A stretch of 64,000 nt of DNA from Chloroflexota bacterium (lineage in GTDB: Bacteria; Chloroflexota; UBA11872). The number at the start of each line of letters is the position of its first letter. The first letter of the stretch is position 1. Below the pieces are notes generated by a model. The model was not told where the DNA came from. It ran no database searches and saw only the letters and a program-made list of their open reading frames with translations. A program made the translations under genes and the position numbers. Of the stretch, positions 24,137 to 33,455 are shown piece by piece. The stretch lies in the NCBI GenBank assembly GCA_022821905.1, contig JAJECS010000024.1, positions 1-64,000 on the forward strand, written 5' to 3'.

Positions 24137-26137
24137 ATGAGCCTGATCCTGGGCGTCGACACGGGCGGGACGTTCACCGACGCCGTCCTGCTCGACGCGG
24201 AATCCGGGGCGGTCAAGGCCGCGCACAAGGCGCTCACCACCCACGACGATCTCGCCGTCGGGATCGAGTCGGCGCTGGATGGGTTGCCCGCCGGTATCTG
24301 GCCCCAAGTACATCGAGCGGCCCTGTCCACAACGCTGGCCACAAATGCCGCCCTCGAGGGCTTGGGAAGCCGCGTCGGCTGCATCCTCATCGGCTACGAC
24401 CCCGACGTCATGCGGCACTACCGCCTAGACCGCCACATTCGCGTGTCCGCGGTGGCGCACGTGGGCGGACGTCACGACATCTTCGGCGAGGAGGTGACGC
24501 CGCTGGACGAGGACGGTCTGCGGGACGCGGTGGAGCGCCTGGCGCCCGAGGTCGACGCGCTGGCCATTTCCAGCTACCTGGCGCCGCGCAATCCGGATCA
24601 TGAGCAGCGCGCGGTGCGTTTGGTCAGCGAGCTCACCGGCCTGCCGGTCGTGGCCGGCGGCGCCCTCAGCTCGCAGATCAACTCGATTCGCCGCGGCACG
24701 ACGGCCACGCTCAACGCCAAGTTGCTGGCCGTGACCAGTGAGCTGCTCAGCACGCTGGAACAGGCGGTCCGCCGGCGCGGCGTGAGCCCGGCGCCATTGG
24801 TCGTCCGCGGCGACGCAACGCTGATGGCGCTGGATCTGGCGCGCGATCGACCCATCGACACCCTGTTCTCCGGTCCCGCCGCCAGTGCGGTAGGCGGCGC
24901 CCGGCTCGCCGGCATCGATCGGGCGGTCGTGGTTGACATGGGCGGCACGTCCACCGACGTCGGAATCCTCGACGGCGGCCGCCCGACGCTCAGCACGCGG
25001 GGAGCTTCGCTCGCCGGATGGCGCACGGCCGTGCGCGCGGCCGCCGTGCGCTCCGCAGCGATCGGCGGCGACAGCCGCGTGCGAGCGGACCCGCTCGACC
25101 TCGTCATCGGCCCCGAGCGAGTCGTGCCGCTCTCACGCGCCGCCCGCGAGTCGCCCCAGATTCGCGACCGCCTGGCCGAGCTCGACGCGCAACGCCTCTC
25201 GCATCGCCTGGTCCCGGTATGGGAGTTCTTCGCCCCGGGTCGACCTCGCGCCGACGAGGTGGTTTCGACCGGCGAGCAGCGCGTGCTCGAGGCCCTCGAA
25301 CACGGTCCACTCGACGTGCTCACGCTTGCCAGGCAGGCCGGTGCCGCCGACGCCCGCCTGCTCCCCGTCGACGGCCTCGTGGCACGCCGGCTGGTCACTC
25401 GAATCGGTCTCACTCCCACCGACCTGCTGCACGTACGCGGCGAGTACACCGAATTCGATGTCGAGGCGGCGACCGTGGCCAGCCGCATTGCCGCACGGGA
25501 GAGCCGCACCGACCCAGACGCGTTCGTGGCCCGCGCCCACGAAGCGGTGGTTCGCGCGCTGTGCGTGGCCACCCTTCGCCGCGCGATCGCCTCGGGGCGG
25601 CCCGATCTCGCCGAATCGGACGAGAAGCTGGGCGCGTACCTGCTCGATGCCAGTGCGTCGCCGTCCAGCCGCGTGGGGCCGCTGGACGTGGGATTGGGCC
25701 TCACGCTGCCACTGATCGCGCTTGGCGCCGCGGGGGCCGCATGGCTGCCCCAGGTGGCCGGCCGACTTCGCACCGAGGTCGTCGTTCCGGATCATGCGGC
25801 CGTCGCGAGCGCGGTTGGCGCCGCGTCCACTCGAATCGTGCAAGAGATTGAGGTCCTGCTTCGACCTCAGTACCTGCGCCGCGGCGGTGTCATCGACTAC
25901 GCCGTCCATAGCCCCGAGGGACGCGCCATGTTCGCCTCGGAGTCCCAGGCCCGAGAGCATGCGCTCGCCGTCGGCCCCCGCCTCGCCGCGGAGGCCGCGA
26001 CTTCAGCCGGCGCGCCCGATCCGACCATCGAGGTCGATGAACACACCTGGAGCCTCGACCAGGACGACGCCGAAGCACCGGCCCAGCTCATGGAAACCCG
26101 CTTCCGGTTCACGGCCACGGAGTCCGGCGCCGCCTAG
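24137..26137 (+). CDS. hydantoinase/oxoprolinase family protein (HyuA-type), divergent
   Basis: A 666-residue protein with the HyuA N-terminal ATPase-like start LGVDTGGTFTDAVLLD (5-20), then TTLATNAALEGLG, YLAPRNPDHEQ and the second nucleotide-binding segment DTLFSGPAASAVGGARLAG with VVDMGGTSTDVGIL. Beyond about residue 320 it departs from canonical HyuA and includes a region reading like a small winged-helix insert (about 365-440). Family members use ATP to open cyclic amides such as hydantoins or 5-oxoproline, usually with a HyuB partner; none is adjacent. The start is ATG 24137, 84 bases after guaB. Methanogens and Chloroflexi carry similar orphan forms of unknown role. Confidence 0.82.
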   Translation: MSLILGVDTGGTFTDAVLLDAESGAVKAAHKALTTHDDLAVGIESALDGLPAGIWPQVHRAALSTTLATNAALEGLGSRVGCILIGYDPDVMRHYRLDRHIRVSAVAHVGGRHDIFGEEVTPLDEDGLRDAVERLAPEVDALAISSYLAPRNPDHEQRAVRLVSELTGLPVVAGGALSSQINSIRRGTTATLNAKLLAVTSELLSTLEQAVRRRGVSPAPLVVRGDATLMALDLARDRPIDTLFSGPAASAVGGARLAGIDRAVVVDMGGTSTDVGILDGGRPTLSTRGASLAGWRTAVRAAAVRSAAIGGDSRVRADPLDLVIGPERVVPLSRAARESPQIRDRLAELDAQRLSHRLVPVWEFFAPGRPRADEVVSTGEQRVLEALEHGPLDVLTLARQAGAADARLLPVDGLVARRLVTRIGLTPTDLLHVRGEYTEFDVEAATVASRIAARESRTDPDAFVARAHEAVVRALCVATLRRAIASGRPDLAESDEKLGAYLLDASASPSSRVGPLDVGLGLTLPLIALGAAGAAWLPQVAGRLRTEVVVPDHAAVASAVGAASTRIVQEIEVLLRPQYLRRGGVIDYAVHSPEGRAMFASESQAREHALAVGPRLAAEAATSAGAPDPTIEVDEHTWSLDQDDAEAPAQLMETRFRFTATESGAA

Positions 26138-26161
26138 CAAACCTCGATCAGAAGGCTCGCC

Positions 26162-26167
26162 TATAAT
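26162..26167 (+). promoter_or_regulatory. candidate greA -10 element
   Basis: A perfect TATAAT lies in the gap between the HyuA-type gene and greA, 67 bases before the greA start. I see no TTGACA-like -35 at the right distance. Confidence 0.4.
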
Positions 26168-26234
26168 TGACGCCGTCACCGTGCCGCGCACCATGCCAGC
26201 CCGGCTGCGGCTTTGGGGGAGGCGAACCAGGCCT

Positions 26235-26693
26235 ATGGCGACCAAGTTTTTGACTGAGGAAGGGCGACTGCGCCTCGAAGCCGAGCTTCACGAGTTGAAG
26301 ACGGTGAAGCGCCCCGAAATTATCCGGCGCATCCACGAGGCCAAGGAATTCGGCGAGCTGAGCGAAGGCAACGAGCCGGACGAAGTCAAGAACGACCAGG
26401 CGTTCACCGAAGGCCGCATCATGATGCTGGAGCGGCTGCTGCGCGACGCCATCATCGTCAGCGAACACTCGTCCGACACGGTCAGCATCGGCGCCACGGT
26501 CAGCGTCCGCGACGGCGACACGGGTCAGCGAGATTTCACCATCGTTGGCACCGAGGAAATCGACCTTGCCACCGGCAAGATCTCGAACGAATCGCCGCTG
26601 GGCATTGCGCTCGTCGGGCGCAAGGTGGGCGAGCATGTCACCGTGGAGACTCCCGCCGGCACGCGCGCCTACGAGATCACAGGAATCACCTAA
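26235..26693 (+). CDS. greA: transcription elongation factor GreA
   Basis: Rescues backtracked RNA polymerase by inserting its coiled coil into the secondary channel to stimulate transcript cleavage. The 152 residues match: an N-terminal antiparallel coiled coil (about 5-75; LTEEGRLRLEAELHELKTVKRPEI...EGRIMMLERLL) and a C-terminal FKBP-like globular domain from SIGATVSV to the end. At the tip, the usual D-L-x-E-N is ELSEG: the second acidic residue is kept, the first Asp is Glu, and the Asn is Gly. That could weaken cleavage activity. It starts at ATG 26235 and is followed at once by lysS, a common pairing. Confidence 0.92.
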   Translation: MATKFLTEEGRLRLEAELHELKTVKRPEIIRRIHEAKEFGELSEGNEPDEVKNDQAFTEGRIMMLERLLRDAIIVSEHSSDTVSIGATVSVRDGDTGQRDFTIVGTEEIDLATGKISNESPLGIALVGRKVGEHVTVETPAGTRAYEITGIT

Positions 26694-26770
26694 TCGCGGA
26701 GCCAGCGCCGGACCCCGCCAGGGCGCCGGGCGACCGGCTCTACGAGGCGCGGCTCGCCAAGCTCGACCGC

Positions 26771-28174
26771 ATGGCCGGGGCGGGCGATCCACTGTTTCCG
26801 TCCCGTGTGCCTCGCTCGCACGGGGCGGCCGACGCGCGCTCGGTCGTCGACGATCCAGACGGTCCCGAAGTCGACGTCGCGGGGCGCGTCATGTCGCTGC
26901 GGCGGATGGGCAAGACCAGCTTCGCGGCGGTGCGCGACGGATCGGGTGAGATTCAGCTCTTTCTGAACGCCGGCGAGCTGGGCGCGGACGCCTATCGCCA
27001 CGCCCTCGACGTGCTCGACGTGGGCGACATCGTCTCGGCCGGCGGGCCGGTGTTTCGCACGCGCGCCGGCGAGCCGTCGGTGCGCGTCCAGCGGCTGACG
27101 GTGGCCGTGAAGGCCCTCCGTCCCCTGCCCGAGAAATGGCGCGGCCTGCAGGACCCGGAAGTGCGGTACCGCCAGCGCTATCTCGACATCATTGCCAACC
27201 AGGACGTGCGCGAGCGTTTCGAGGCGCGGACAAGGATCGTGAGCACGATTCGCCGGGTGCTCGACGCGCACGGATTCATGGAGGTTGAAACGCCCTCGCT
27301 GCAACCCCTTTACGGCGGCGGCAATGCGGTGCCCTTTACAACCCGCTACGAGGCCCTGGGACGCGACTTCTACCTGCGGATCGCCGACGAGCTGTATCTC
27401 AAGCGTCTGCTGGTCGCCGGCTACGAACGCGTGTACGAGATCTGCAAGGACTATCGCAACGAGGGCATCGACCGCACGCACTGCCCGGAGTTCACCATGC
27501 TGGAGGCCTACCAGGCCTTCGCCGATCTCGGCGACATGCTCCGGCTGACCGAGGCGCTGGTGGTGGAGGCGGCAAAGGCCGTCGCCGGGGACACCCACGT
27601 CACCCACGGCGAGACGACGCTCGATTTCACGCCGCCATGGAGGCAAGTGACCTACCGAAACGCGTTGCTCGAGGCGGTGGGGATCGACCTGGACGACGAG
27701 CAGCTGACGGACGACCAAATCCGCGAGGCGGCGGTAAGCCGCGGCGTAATACTCGAGGCCGGCGCGGCGCGCGCGCGCATGCTCGACGAGATCTTGAAGA
27801 CTTGCGTGGAGCCCACGTTCGTGCAGCCGACGTTTCTCACCCGCTACCCGGCCGAGACCACGCCGCTGGCCAAGCGCGCGCCGGACGATCCGCGATATGT
27901 CGAGCGCTTCGAGCCGTTCGTGCTGGGCATGGAGCTGGGCAATGGCTACACCGAGCTGAACGATCCCATCGATCAGCGCCGCCGCCTGAGCGAGCAGGCG
28001 GACGACGATGCCGAGGCGCATCCGGTTGACGAGGATTTCATCCGCGCGCTGGAGCACGGCATGCCGCCCGCGGGCGGCATGGGTCTCGGCATCGACCGGC
28101 TGACGATGGTGCTCACGAACGCGCCCAATATCCGCGACGTCATCCTGTTCCCCCAACTGCGAACGCCTGCGTAG
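26771..28174 (+). CDS. lysS: lysyl-tRNA synthetase, class II
   Basis: Charges tRNA-Lys in the cytoplasm. From ATG 26771 the protein is 467 residues, shorter than the usual 490-510. It has an OB-fold anticodon-binding domain (VDVAGRVMSLRRMGKTSFAAVRDGSG) and a class II catalytic domain with motif 2 in VYEICKDYRNEGIDRTHCPEFTMLE and motif 3 in GMGLGIDRLTMVLT. In-frame codons upstream, from about 26693, read like a genuine family N-terminus (DRLYEARLAKLDR), but contain no ATG, GTG or TTG. Either an unusual ATC start overlapping the greA stop is used, or translation begins at 26771 without the first helix. It is probably in one transcript with greA and perhaps serS. Confidence 0.93.
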   Translation: MAGAGDPLFPSRVPRSHGAADARSVVDDPDGPEVDVAGRVMSLRRMGKTSFAAVRDGSGEIQLFLNAGELGADAYRHALDVLDVGDIVSAGGPVFRTRAGEPSVRVQRLTVAVKALRPLPEKWRGLQDPEVRYRQRYLDIIANQDVRERFEARTRIVSTIRRVLDAHGFMEVETPSLQPLYGGGNAVPFTTRYEALGRDFYLRIADELYLKRLLVAGYERVYEICKDYRNEGIDRTHCPEFTMLEAYQAFADLGDMLRLTEALVVEAAKAVAGDTHVTHGETTLDFTPPWRQVTYRNALLEAVGIDLDDEQLTDDQIREAAVSRGVILEAGAARARMLDEILKTCVEPTFVQPTFLTRYPAETTPLAKRAPDDPRYVERFEPFVLGMELGNGYTELNDPIDQRRRLSEQADDDAEAHPVDEDFIRALEHGMPPAGGMGLGIDRLTMVLTNAPNIRDVILFPQLRTPA

Positions 28175-28239
28175 AATCAGGTACCGGACAACTCGGCCCG
28201 CGGTCAGACGGCCGTTGCCAAACGCTACGTTGCCCTTAC

Positions 28240-29526
28240 ATGCTTCCCCTGCGCTTCATTCGTGAGCACGCGGACCTCGTACGCGCCGGGCTGAATGCCC
28301 GGGGCGACGACGCGCCATTGGACGAGTTGCTGGAGCTCGACCGGAAACGACGCGCGTTCCTGATTGAAGTGGAACAGTGGCGCGCCGAGCGCAAGCGCGT
28401 TTCCCGAGCCATCGGCGCTGCGTCCGATCCCTCCGAGCGTGAGGCGCTCATCGCCGAAACCCGGGCGTTGTCCCAACGCCTGGACGACGCCGAGCCGGAG
28501 CTTGGCCGCGTGGAGGAAGAACTCGACTGCCTCCTCGGGCGGTTTCCCGCCTTGCCGCATGCGTCGGTTCCGGCCGGGCGAGACGCCGACGACAACCCCG
28601 TGGTCGCCACACACGGAACGCCGCGCACGTTTGACTTCGAACCGCGACCGCATTGGGAGATTGGCGAGACGCTGGGCGTGCTCGACTTTCCCCGAGCGGC
28701 CAAGATTGCAGGATCGGGATTCTGGCTCTTCCGCGCCGGCGGGGCGCGCTTGCAACGCGCCCTGGTGGCATGGGCCATCGACTTTCAAGTTCGCGAGCAC
28801 GGCTATGTCGAAGTCCTGCCGCCGGCGCTCGTCACCAGCCGCGGCATGGCCGACTCGGGCAAATTGCCGAAGTTTGCCGACGATTCCTACGAGTTGCCCG
28901 CCGACGACCTCTGGCTCAATCCCACGGCCGAGGTGCCACTCACGGCCATGCACCGCGACGAGGTGCTGGACGGCGGCGTCCTGCCGCTGCGCTACGTGGC
29001 CTACACCCCGGCGTTTCGTCGCGAAGCCGGCGCCGCCGGCATCGACACGCGCGGCCTCCAGCGCCTGCATCAGTTCGACAAGGTCGAGCTGTACGCCTTT
29101 TCCCTCGCCGAGCACTCCTACGACGAGCTCGAGACGATGCGCCGGCATGCCGAGGCCGCCGTCGAGGCGCTGGGGCTGCCCTACCGCGCGCTGGAGTTGT
29201 GCACGGGCGATCTCGGCTTCACCTCCGCCAAGACCTACGACCTGGAAGCCTGGGCGCCGGGCGTGAATGCCTGGCTCGAGATTTCATCCATCTCGAATTG
29301 CGAAGCGTTTCAGGCGAGGCGAGCCGGCATTCGAGCTCGCAAGCCCGGTGGCAGCCACACGGAATTCGTGCATACGCTCAATGGGTCCGGGCTAGGCATG
29401 GCCCGTACGATGGTGGCCATTCTGGAGAACTACCAGCAGGCGGACGGCACGGTCCGCGTGCCGGAGGTTCTCCAGCCGTATCTCGACGGCCAGAGAGTGC
29501 TTGAGGTGGAGCCCGGATGGCAGTAG
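28240..29526 (+). CDS. serS: seryl-tRNA synthetase
   Basis: Charges tRNA-Ser and tRNA-Sec type substrates. The 428 residues are standard. The N-terminal long coiled-coil arm that grips the tRNA variable arm spans about 30-105 (ELDRKRRAFLIEVEQWRAERKRVSR to RVEEELD). The catalytic core has TAEVPLTAMHRDEVL, motif 2 FRREAGAAGIDTRGLQRLHQF, the serine-binding region EISSISNCEAFQARR, and motif 3 NGSGLGMARTMVAILENYQ. It starts at ATG 28240, 65 bases after lysS, and its last 10 bases overlap the following cysteine synthase gene, implying coupled translation. Confidence 0.96.
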   Translation: MLPLRFIREHADLVRAGLNARGDDAPLDELLELDRKRRAFLIEVEQWRAERKRVSRAIGAASDPSEREALIAETRALSQRLDDAEPELGRVEEELDCLLGRFPALPHASVPAGRDADDNPVVATHGTPRTFDFEPRPHWEIGETLGVLDFPRAAKIAGSGFWLFRAGGARLQRALVAWAIDFQVREHGYVEVLPPALVTSRGMADSGKLPKFADDSYELPADDLWLNPTAEVPLTAMHRDEVLDGGVLPLRYVAYTPAFRREAGAAGIDTRGLQRLHQFDKVELYAFSLAEHSYDELETMRRHAEAAVEALGLPYRALELCTGDLGFTSAKTYDLEAWAPGVNAWLEISSISNCEAFQARRAGIRARKPGGSHTEFVHTLNGSGLGMARTMVAILENYQQADGTVRVPEVLQPYLDGQRVLEVEPGWQ

Positions 29527-30455
29527 ACCCGGTGATCGACCGGCATCCCACCCTGCAACTCGTCGGCCGCACGCCGCTGGTTGAAACTCGCCTCTTCCGG
29601 GATCGCTATCCGAGCGCCAGGGTCGTCGCCAAGGTGGAGGCCTTCAATCCGGGCGGCTCGATCAAGGACCGACCCGTGGCGCGCATGCTGGCCGACGCGC
29701 AGGCGCGCGGCGACCTTCGCCCCGGCCAGACCATCCTCGATTCGTCGTCCGGCAACGCCGGCATCGCCTACGCGATGATCGGCGGACTTTTGGGGCACGA
29801 CGTCGAGATTGTGATGCCCGACAACGCCAGCCGGGAGCGGGTGCAGCGCATCACGGCGCACGGCGCGCGCATTCGCTTCACCGACGCCATCCTGGGCTAC
29901 GACGAGGCCATGCGCGAGGTCCAGCGCCGCCATGAAGCGGCGCCCGAGCAGTACTACTTCGCCGACCAGTACAGCAACGAGTCGAACTGGCAGGCGCACT
30001 ACGACGGCACGGCGAGCGAGATCCTGGAACAGGCGCCGCCGGACATCACGCACTTCGTCGCCGGCGTCGGCACCGGGGGCACGATCACCGGCGTCGCGCG
30101 CCGATTCGACGAGGTGCGCCCCGACGTCCAGATCGTGTGCGCCACTCCACCGGAGTTTCCGGGCATCGAGGGCTTGAAACCCATGGGTCCCGACCACCTG
30201 GTGCCGGCAATCCTCGACGCCTCGCTGATCGATACCTGGGTCGACATCGACGTGGACAAGGCACGGGAGTTTTCCGTGCAACTCGCGGCCGAGGGCCTCT
30301 TCGTCGGGCAGTCGGCCGGCGCCTATATCTTCGCGGTCGAAACCGTGCTCGCGGACGACCCGCACGCCGTCGTGGTGACGCTGTTCCCCGACGCCGGCGA
30401 CCGCTACTTCAGCACCGGACTGTGGGACGTGGCGCCGAAGCTCGCGAGTCCGTGA
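29517..30455 (+). CDS. cysteine synthase family PLP enzyme
   Basis: A 312-residue fold-type II PLP enzyme of the O-acetylserine sulfhydrylase/cystathionine beta-synthase family. The PLP lysine is in NPGGSIKDRPVARM (about residue 50). The substrate loop reads SSSGNAGIAYA (canonical TSGNTGIALA), and the phosphate-binding loop is GVGTGGTITGVARRF. There is no CBS extension. The product may be cysteine from O-acetylserine, O-phosphoserine or homocysteine; the altered TSGNTG loop makes the exact acyl donor uncertain. Its start overlaps the end of serS. The link of a cysteine enzyme to seryl-tRNA synthetase fits serine use, but that is inference. Confidence 0.88.
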   Translation: MAVDPVIDRHPTLQLVGRTPLVETRLFRDRYPSARVVAKVEAFNPGGSIKDRPVARMLADAQARGDLRPGQTILDSSSGNAGIAYAMIGGLLGHDVEIVMPDNASRERVQRITAHGARIRFTDAILGYDEAMREVQRRHEAAPEQYYFADQYSNESNWQAHYDGTASEILEQAPPDITHFVAGVGTGGTITGVARRFDEVRPDVQIVCATPPEFPGIEGLKPMGPDHLVPAILDASLIDTWVDIDVDKAREFSVQLAAEGLFVGQSAGAYIFAVETVLADDPHAVVVTLFPDAGDRYFSTGLWDVAPKLASP

Positions 30456-30534
30456 CCTCGACCGTCGACGCGGTGGCAGCGCCATCAAACGTGCAACCCG
30501 CATTCATTGAAATCCATCCGAGCGGAGTGTTGGC

Positions 30535-31380
30535 GTGAAGCCGCTGCGCCTGGGTTTCAATCCGCGCATCGCGCCCGAGAGCCGGCGCCGATTCCATCAA
30601 CGCCTGCGCCACGTCGTCGAGGTCGCGGTGCATTTGGAGTTCGACGTCGTCGAGCTCGGGCTTTCAACCGACATGCACGAGTTGGGCTTGACGACCATCT
30701 TCGACCCCCAGGCCATTGAGATTCTCGACGACGCGCCGCTCCGGTTCCATCTCAACCTGTTCGCCGACGCCGCGATGACCGAGCGGTCGGCCATCACCGA
30801 CGTCACCAGCTACTCGCGCAGCGTGGCCCTGCGGCAGATCGTCCAGATCGTCGAGTTCTTCGAGCACCGGCACGCCATGGAGATGTACGTGGTTCATCCG
30901 GGACGCCAGGTCACCCACGAGGCCGCGCACCTGGACGCGCTGCGCGAGAGCATGCGCACGCTGCACAACCTGTTCCCGGGCCTCCCCATCGCCATCGCGA
31001 ACGCCGGCGGACAGGCGGTGCTCGGTCGCATCGACAGCGTGCTCAACGCTCTGGATAGCGCGCGCCACTTTCGGTTCGCGCTCCATACGGGATTCGCATT
31101 TCATTCGGTGGACGCAAATCACCTGGCGTTCGAGGCCCGCATGGACTATCTGCGCCGCTTCGTGGATCAAATCGCGGAGATTCGCTGGCACAACACCGCG
31201 CCGGGCACGCGTCCCAGCGTGCCGTTGCACCGCACGCTCGAGCACGGGCTGGATCTCGCCATGCTGATGCGCACCGTGGGCCGACATCCGGGCACGCTGC
31301 ACATGATCGAAACGGTCGGCCTCGATCCCCCGGCCCTGGTGCGCGAGGTGCGGACCCTGCACCGCGCCCTCAACGCGTAG
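30535..31380 (+). CDS. TIM-barrel protein, xylose-isomerase/AP-endonuclease-2-like
   Basis: A 281-residue soluble protein from GTG 30535. Its alternating strands match a TIM barrel of the sugar-phosphate isomerase/endonuclease IV superfamily: LRLGFNPRI, FDVVELGLS, APLRFHLNLFADAAM, MEMYVVHPGR (conserved His), LPIAIANAGG, FRFALHTGFAFHSVDANH and IAEIRWHNTAPG. Several His and Asp residues at strand ends could bind metal. I see no closer family, and the neighbours (cysteine synthase, ABC exporter on the other strand) do not point to a substrate. A sugar or inositol isomerase/epimerase and a DNA repair nuclease are both conceivable; the former seems likelier because the zinc cluster of endonuclease IV is not obvious. 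Confidence 0.62.
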   Translation: MKPLRLGFNPRIAPESRRRFHQRLRHVVEVAVHLEFDVVELGLSTDMHELGLTTIFDPQAIEILDDAPLRFHLNLFADAAMTERSAITDVTSYSRSVALRQIVQIVEFFEHRHAMEMYVVHPGRQVTHEAAHLDALRESMRTLHNLFPGLPIAIANAGGQAVLGRIDSVLNALDSARHFRFALHTGFAFHSVDANHLAFEARMDYLRRFVDQIAEIRWHNTAPGTRPSVPLHRTLEHGLDLAMLMRTVGRHPGTLHMIETVGLDPPALVREVRTLHRALNA

Positions 31381-31383
31381 GCG

Positions 31384-32471
31384 CTACTCCCAGCGAAACA
31401 GGCGCACCGCCAGCGCCACGAACACGACCAGGTATGCCGCCATTGCCGCCACGGCCACGCCCATTGGAATCGTGGTCGCGCCGCCGATCATGAGTTGGCG
31501 CGTGGCCTCGGCCAGATGCGTCAGCGGAAGCACGTTGATCACCGGCCGCAGCCAGTCCGGCATGAACTCCAGCGGAAAGAACACGCCCGAGATGAACATC
31601 ATGGGAAACGTCACGACCTGCGCCACCGGGAAGAATCCCTGCTCGGTCTTGGTGAATGAGCCGAGGAAGAATCCAATGGCCAGGAACGCCAGGCCTCCAA
31701 GCACCACCACGCCGGCCAGCCCGGCCAGCGACCCGGCGTCGCTGTTCAGGCGAATGTCGAACACGAGGCGCGCGACGACGATGAGAATGGCGGACTGCGC
31801 CAGCACCAGGACCATGCGCAGGATCAGGTCGGCGCTCACCAGCGTGAGCCGGGAGACCGGCGTCGCCTGCAGGCGGCGCAGCACGCGCCGCTCACGCAAC
31901 GACACGATATTCACCGCGCCGAACACGCCCGCGTTCATCACGCTGAAGGCCACGATGCCCGGCACGATGAAGTCGATGGTCGAAAGCCGCTCGCTCCGGA
32001 GGGTCTGAAACGCCGGGCGCACGACCGGCTGGCTCCGAGTGAGCGTGCGATCCACCACCTCGAACGCTTGCAGGATCACCGGCACGACGACTTGCTGGCT
32101 GCTCTGCCGCGTCTCGTCGTAGTGAATGTCAACGGGCATCGGGGAGCCGGAGTCGATCGACGCGCCCCATCCACTTGGGATCGCGATAACCGCCCGCCGA
32201 TCACCATCCTCCAAGCTGGCAATCTCGTCCGCCAGATTGCCGCCCGAGAGGTCGAACACGTCCATGGCTTCGAGCGTGTCCACGAGCACGCCGGCCTGCG
32301 GCGATGCATCCTCGTTGACCAGGCCGATTTCGTACTGCGTGGCGCTGTCGCGGCTGAAGACCAGTCCGAAGATCAGGACGAAGAGCAGCGGAAACGCGAA
32401 GGTCCAGAACAACGCGGCGCGATCCCGCACGAACTCGCGCGTGTTGGCCAGGGTGAGCTGAGCGAGCGCTC

Positions 32472-32475
<4 letters not shown>
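31384..32475 (-). CDS. ABC-2 type transporter permease
   Basis: A 363-residue membrane subunit of an ABC exporter. One N-terminal helix (about 20-42) precedes a roughly 140-residue extracytoplasmic domain. Five more helices follow (about 175-200, 220-245, 255-285, 285-310 and 335-358), the DrrB/YhgE-like ABC-2 topology. GIVAFSVMNAGVFGAVN and FPMMFISGVFFPLEFMPDWL are characteristic. Its ATG overlaps the stop of the ATPase gene by four bases, so the two form one unit. Likely substrates are drugs, lipids or surface polymers; nothing in the sequence decides. Confidence 0.9.
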
Positions 32476-33386
<911 letters not shown>

Positions 33387-33455
33387 ACCGGGAGTCAACG
33401 ATAGAGCCGTCGCGCCCATATCAGAGTGATCGATCTCACCAAGGGCGGGTGCGGG

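Noticed and set aside
22664-24418. 584-codon open frame on the minus strand across guaB and the start of the HyuA-type gene
   Set aside because: It is antisense to two clear genes and arises from GC-rich codon bias; its residues are His/Arg-rich with no domain.
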